A DNA stretch of 6,245 nt. It comes from Betaproteobacteria bacterium. GTDB lineage: Bacteria; Pseudomonadota; Gammaproteobacteria; Burkholderiales; Burkholderiaceae. This document shows, piece after piece, positions 6,118 to 6,245 of this stretch; position 1 is the stretch's first letter, and each line of letters begins with the position of its first letter. The position numbers were made by a program, and so were the translations under genes. The stretch is taken from positions 1 through 6,245 of the forward strand of contig JABMMT010000010.1 in the NCBI GenBank assembly GCA_013205155.1, given 5' to 3'. The notes below the pieces were generated by a model. That model was given only the letters and a program-made list of their open reading frames with translations, was not told the origin of the DNA and did no database searches.

Positions 6118-6245
6118 TTAAGCTTTCCATTTATAAAACTGGGGATAGACACGCATAACTACTGGGCCATCAAAATCCCACGATTTACATTTACCTAAAT
6201 ACATTGGCGGCTTAGTTTCATCAGGATTAAATAATGCGCCAGCGA
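6118..6245 (-). CDS. 3' end of an unidentified convergent gene (partial)
   Basis: Reading the minus strand from the window edge gives 41 uninterrupted codons, beginning AGALFNPDETKPPMYLG and ending VYPQFYKWKA before a TAA whose complement lies at 6118-6120. The other two minus-strand frames stop early (after 6 and 16 codons). The composition, rich in aromatic and basic residues near the end, is plausible for a protein C terminus, but I do not recognise a family. The stop lies only seven bases from the end of the SDR gene, so the two genes converge with almost no gap and no bidirectional terminator. The 5' part lies beyond the window. A non-coding chance frame of this length is possible. Confidence 0.5.
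   Translation of the reverse strand, partial: AGALFNPDETKPPMYLGKCKSWDFDGPVVMRVYPQFYKWKA

Overview
The window looks like an AT-rich betaproteobacterial chromosome, most likely a Polynucleobacter-type member of the Burkholderiales. This rests on low GC, Shine-Dalgarno-led compact operons, and a terminal short-chain dehydrogenase that closely follows the proteobacterial YdfG pattern. The genus is an inference from composition and gene style, not something the sequence proves.

Layout. Bases 1-66 are the leader of a compact five-gene, plus-strand operon and contain a perfect 16-bp palindrome (33-48). The operon runs from 67 to 5255: a GntR-type regulator with a HutC/UTRA effector domain, an MmgE/PrpD-family dehydratase-like protein, a TauD/TfdA-type Fe(II)/2-oxoglutarate dioxygenase, a class III (CaiB/BaiF) CoA-transferase and a CitE/HpcH-type acyl-CoA lyase. 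Junctions are tight: a 1-base TAATG overlap, then gaps of 6, 15 and 27 bases. A 90-base gap with a hairpin separates this block from a YdfG-like SDR (5346-6110) of visibly higher GC. The last 128 bases hold the 3' end of a convergent minus-strand reading frame of unknown function. No RNA gene, transposon, CRISPR or transporter is visible.

How the genes may work together. The CoA-transferase plus CitE-type lyase pair is the standard ending of pathways for C4-C5 hydroxy-dicarboxylates: an acid such as malate or citramalate is activated to its CoA thioester, then cleaved to acetyl-CoA plus an oxoacid. The MmgE/PrpD protein could supply the hydroxy acid by hydrating or isomerising an unsaturated acid. 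The dioxygenase could hydroxylate, or oxidatively strip a substituent from, the starting compound. The regulator probably senses a small pathway molecule and may bind the palindrome. The substrate cannot be read from the sequence. The combination of these four enzymes under one UTRA regulator, without the MaoC-type hydratase of the known itaconate route, is the most interesting thing here and may be an uncharacterised organic-acid catabolic pathway.
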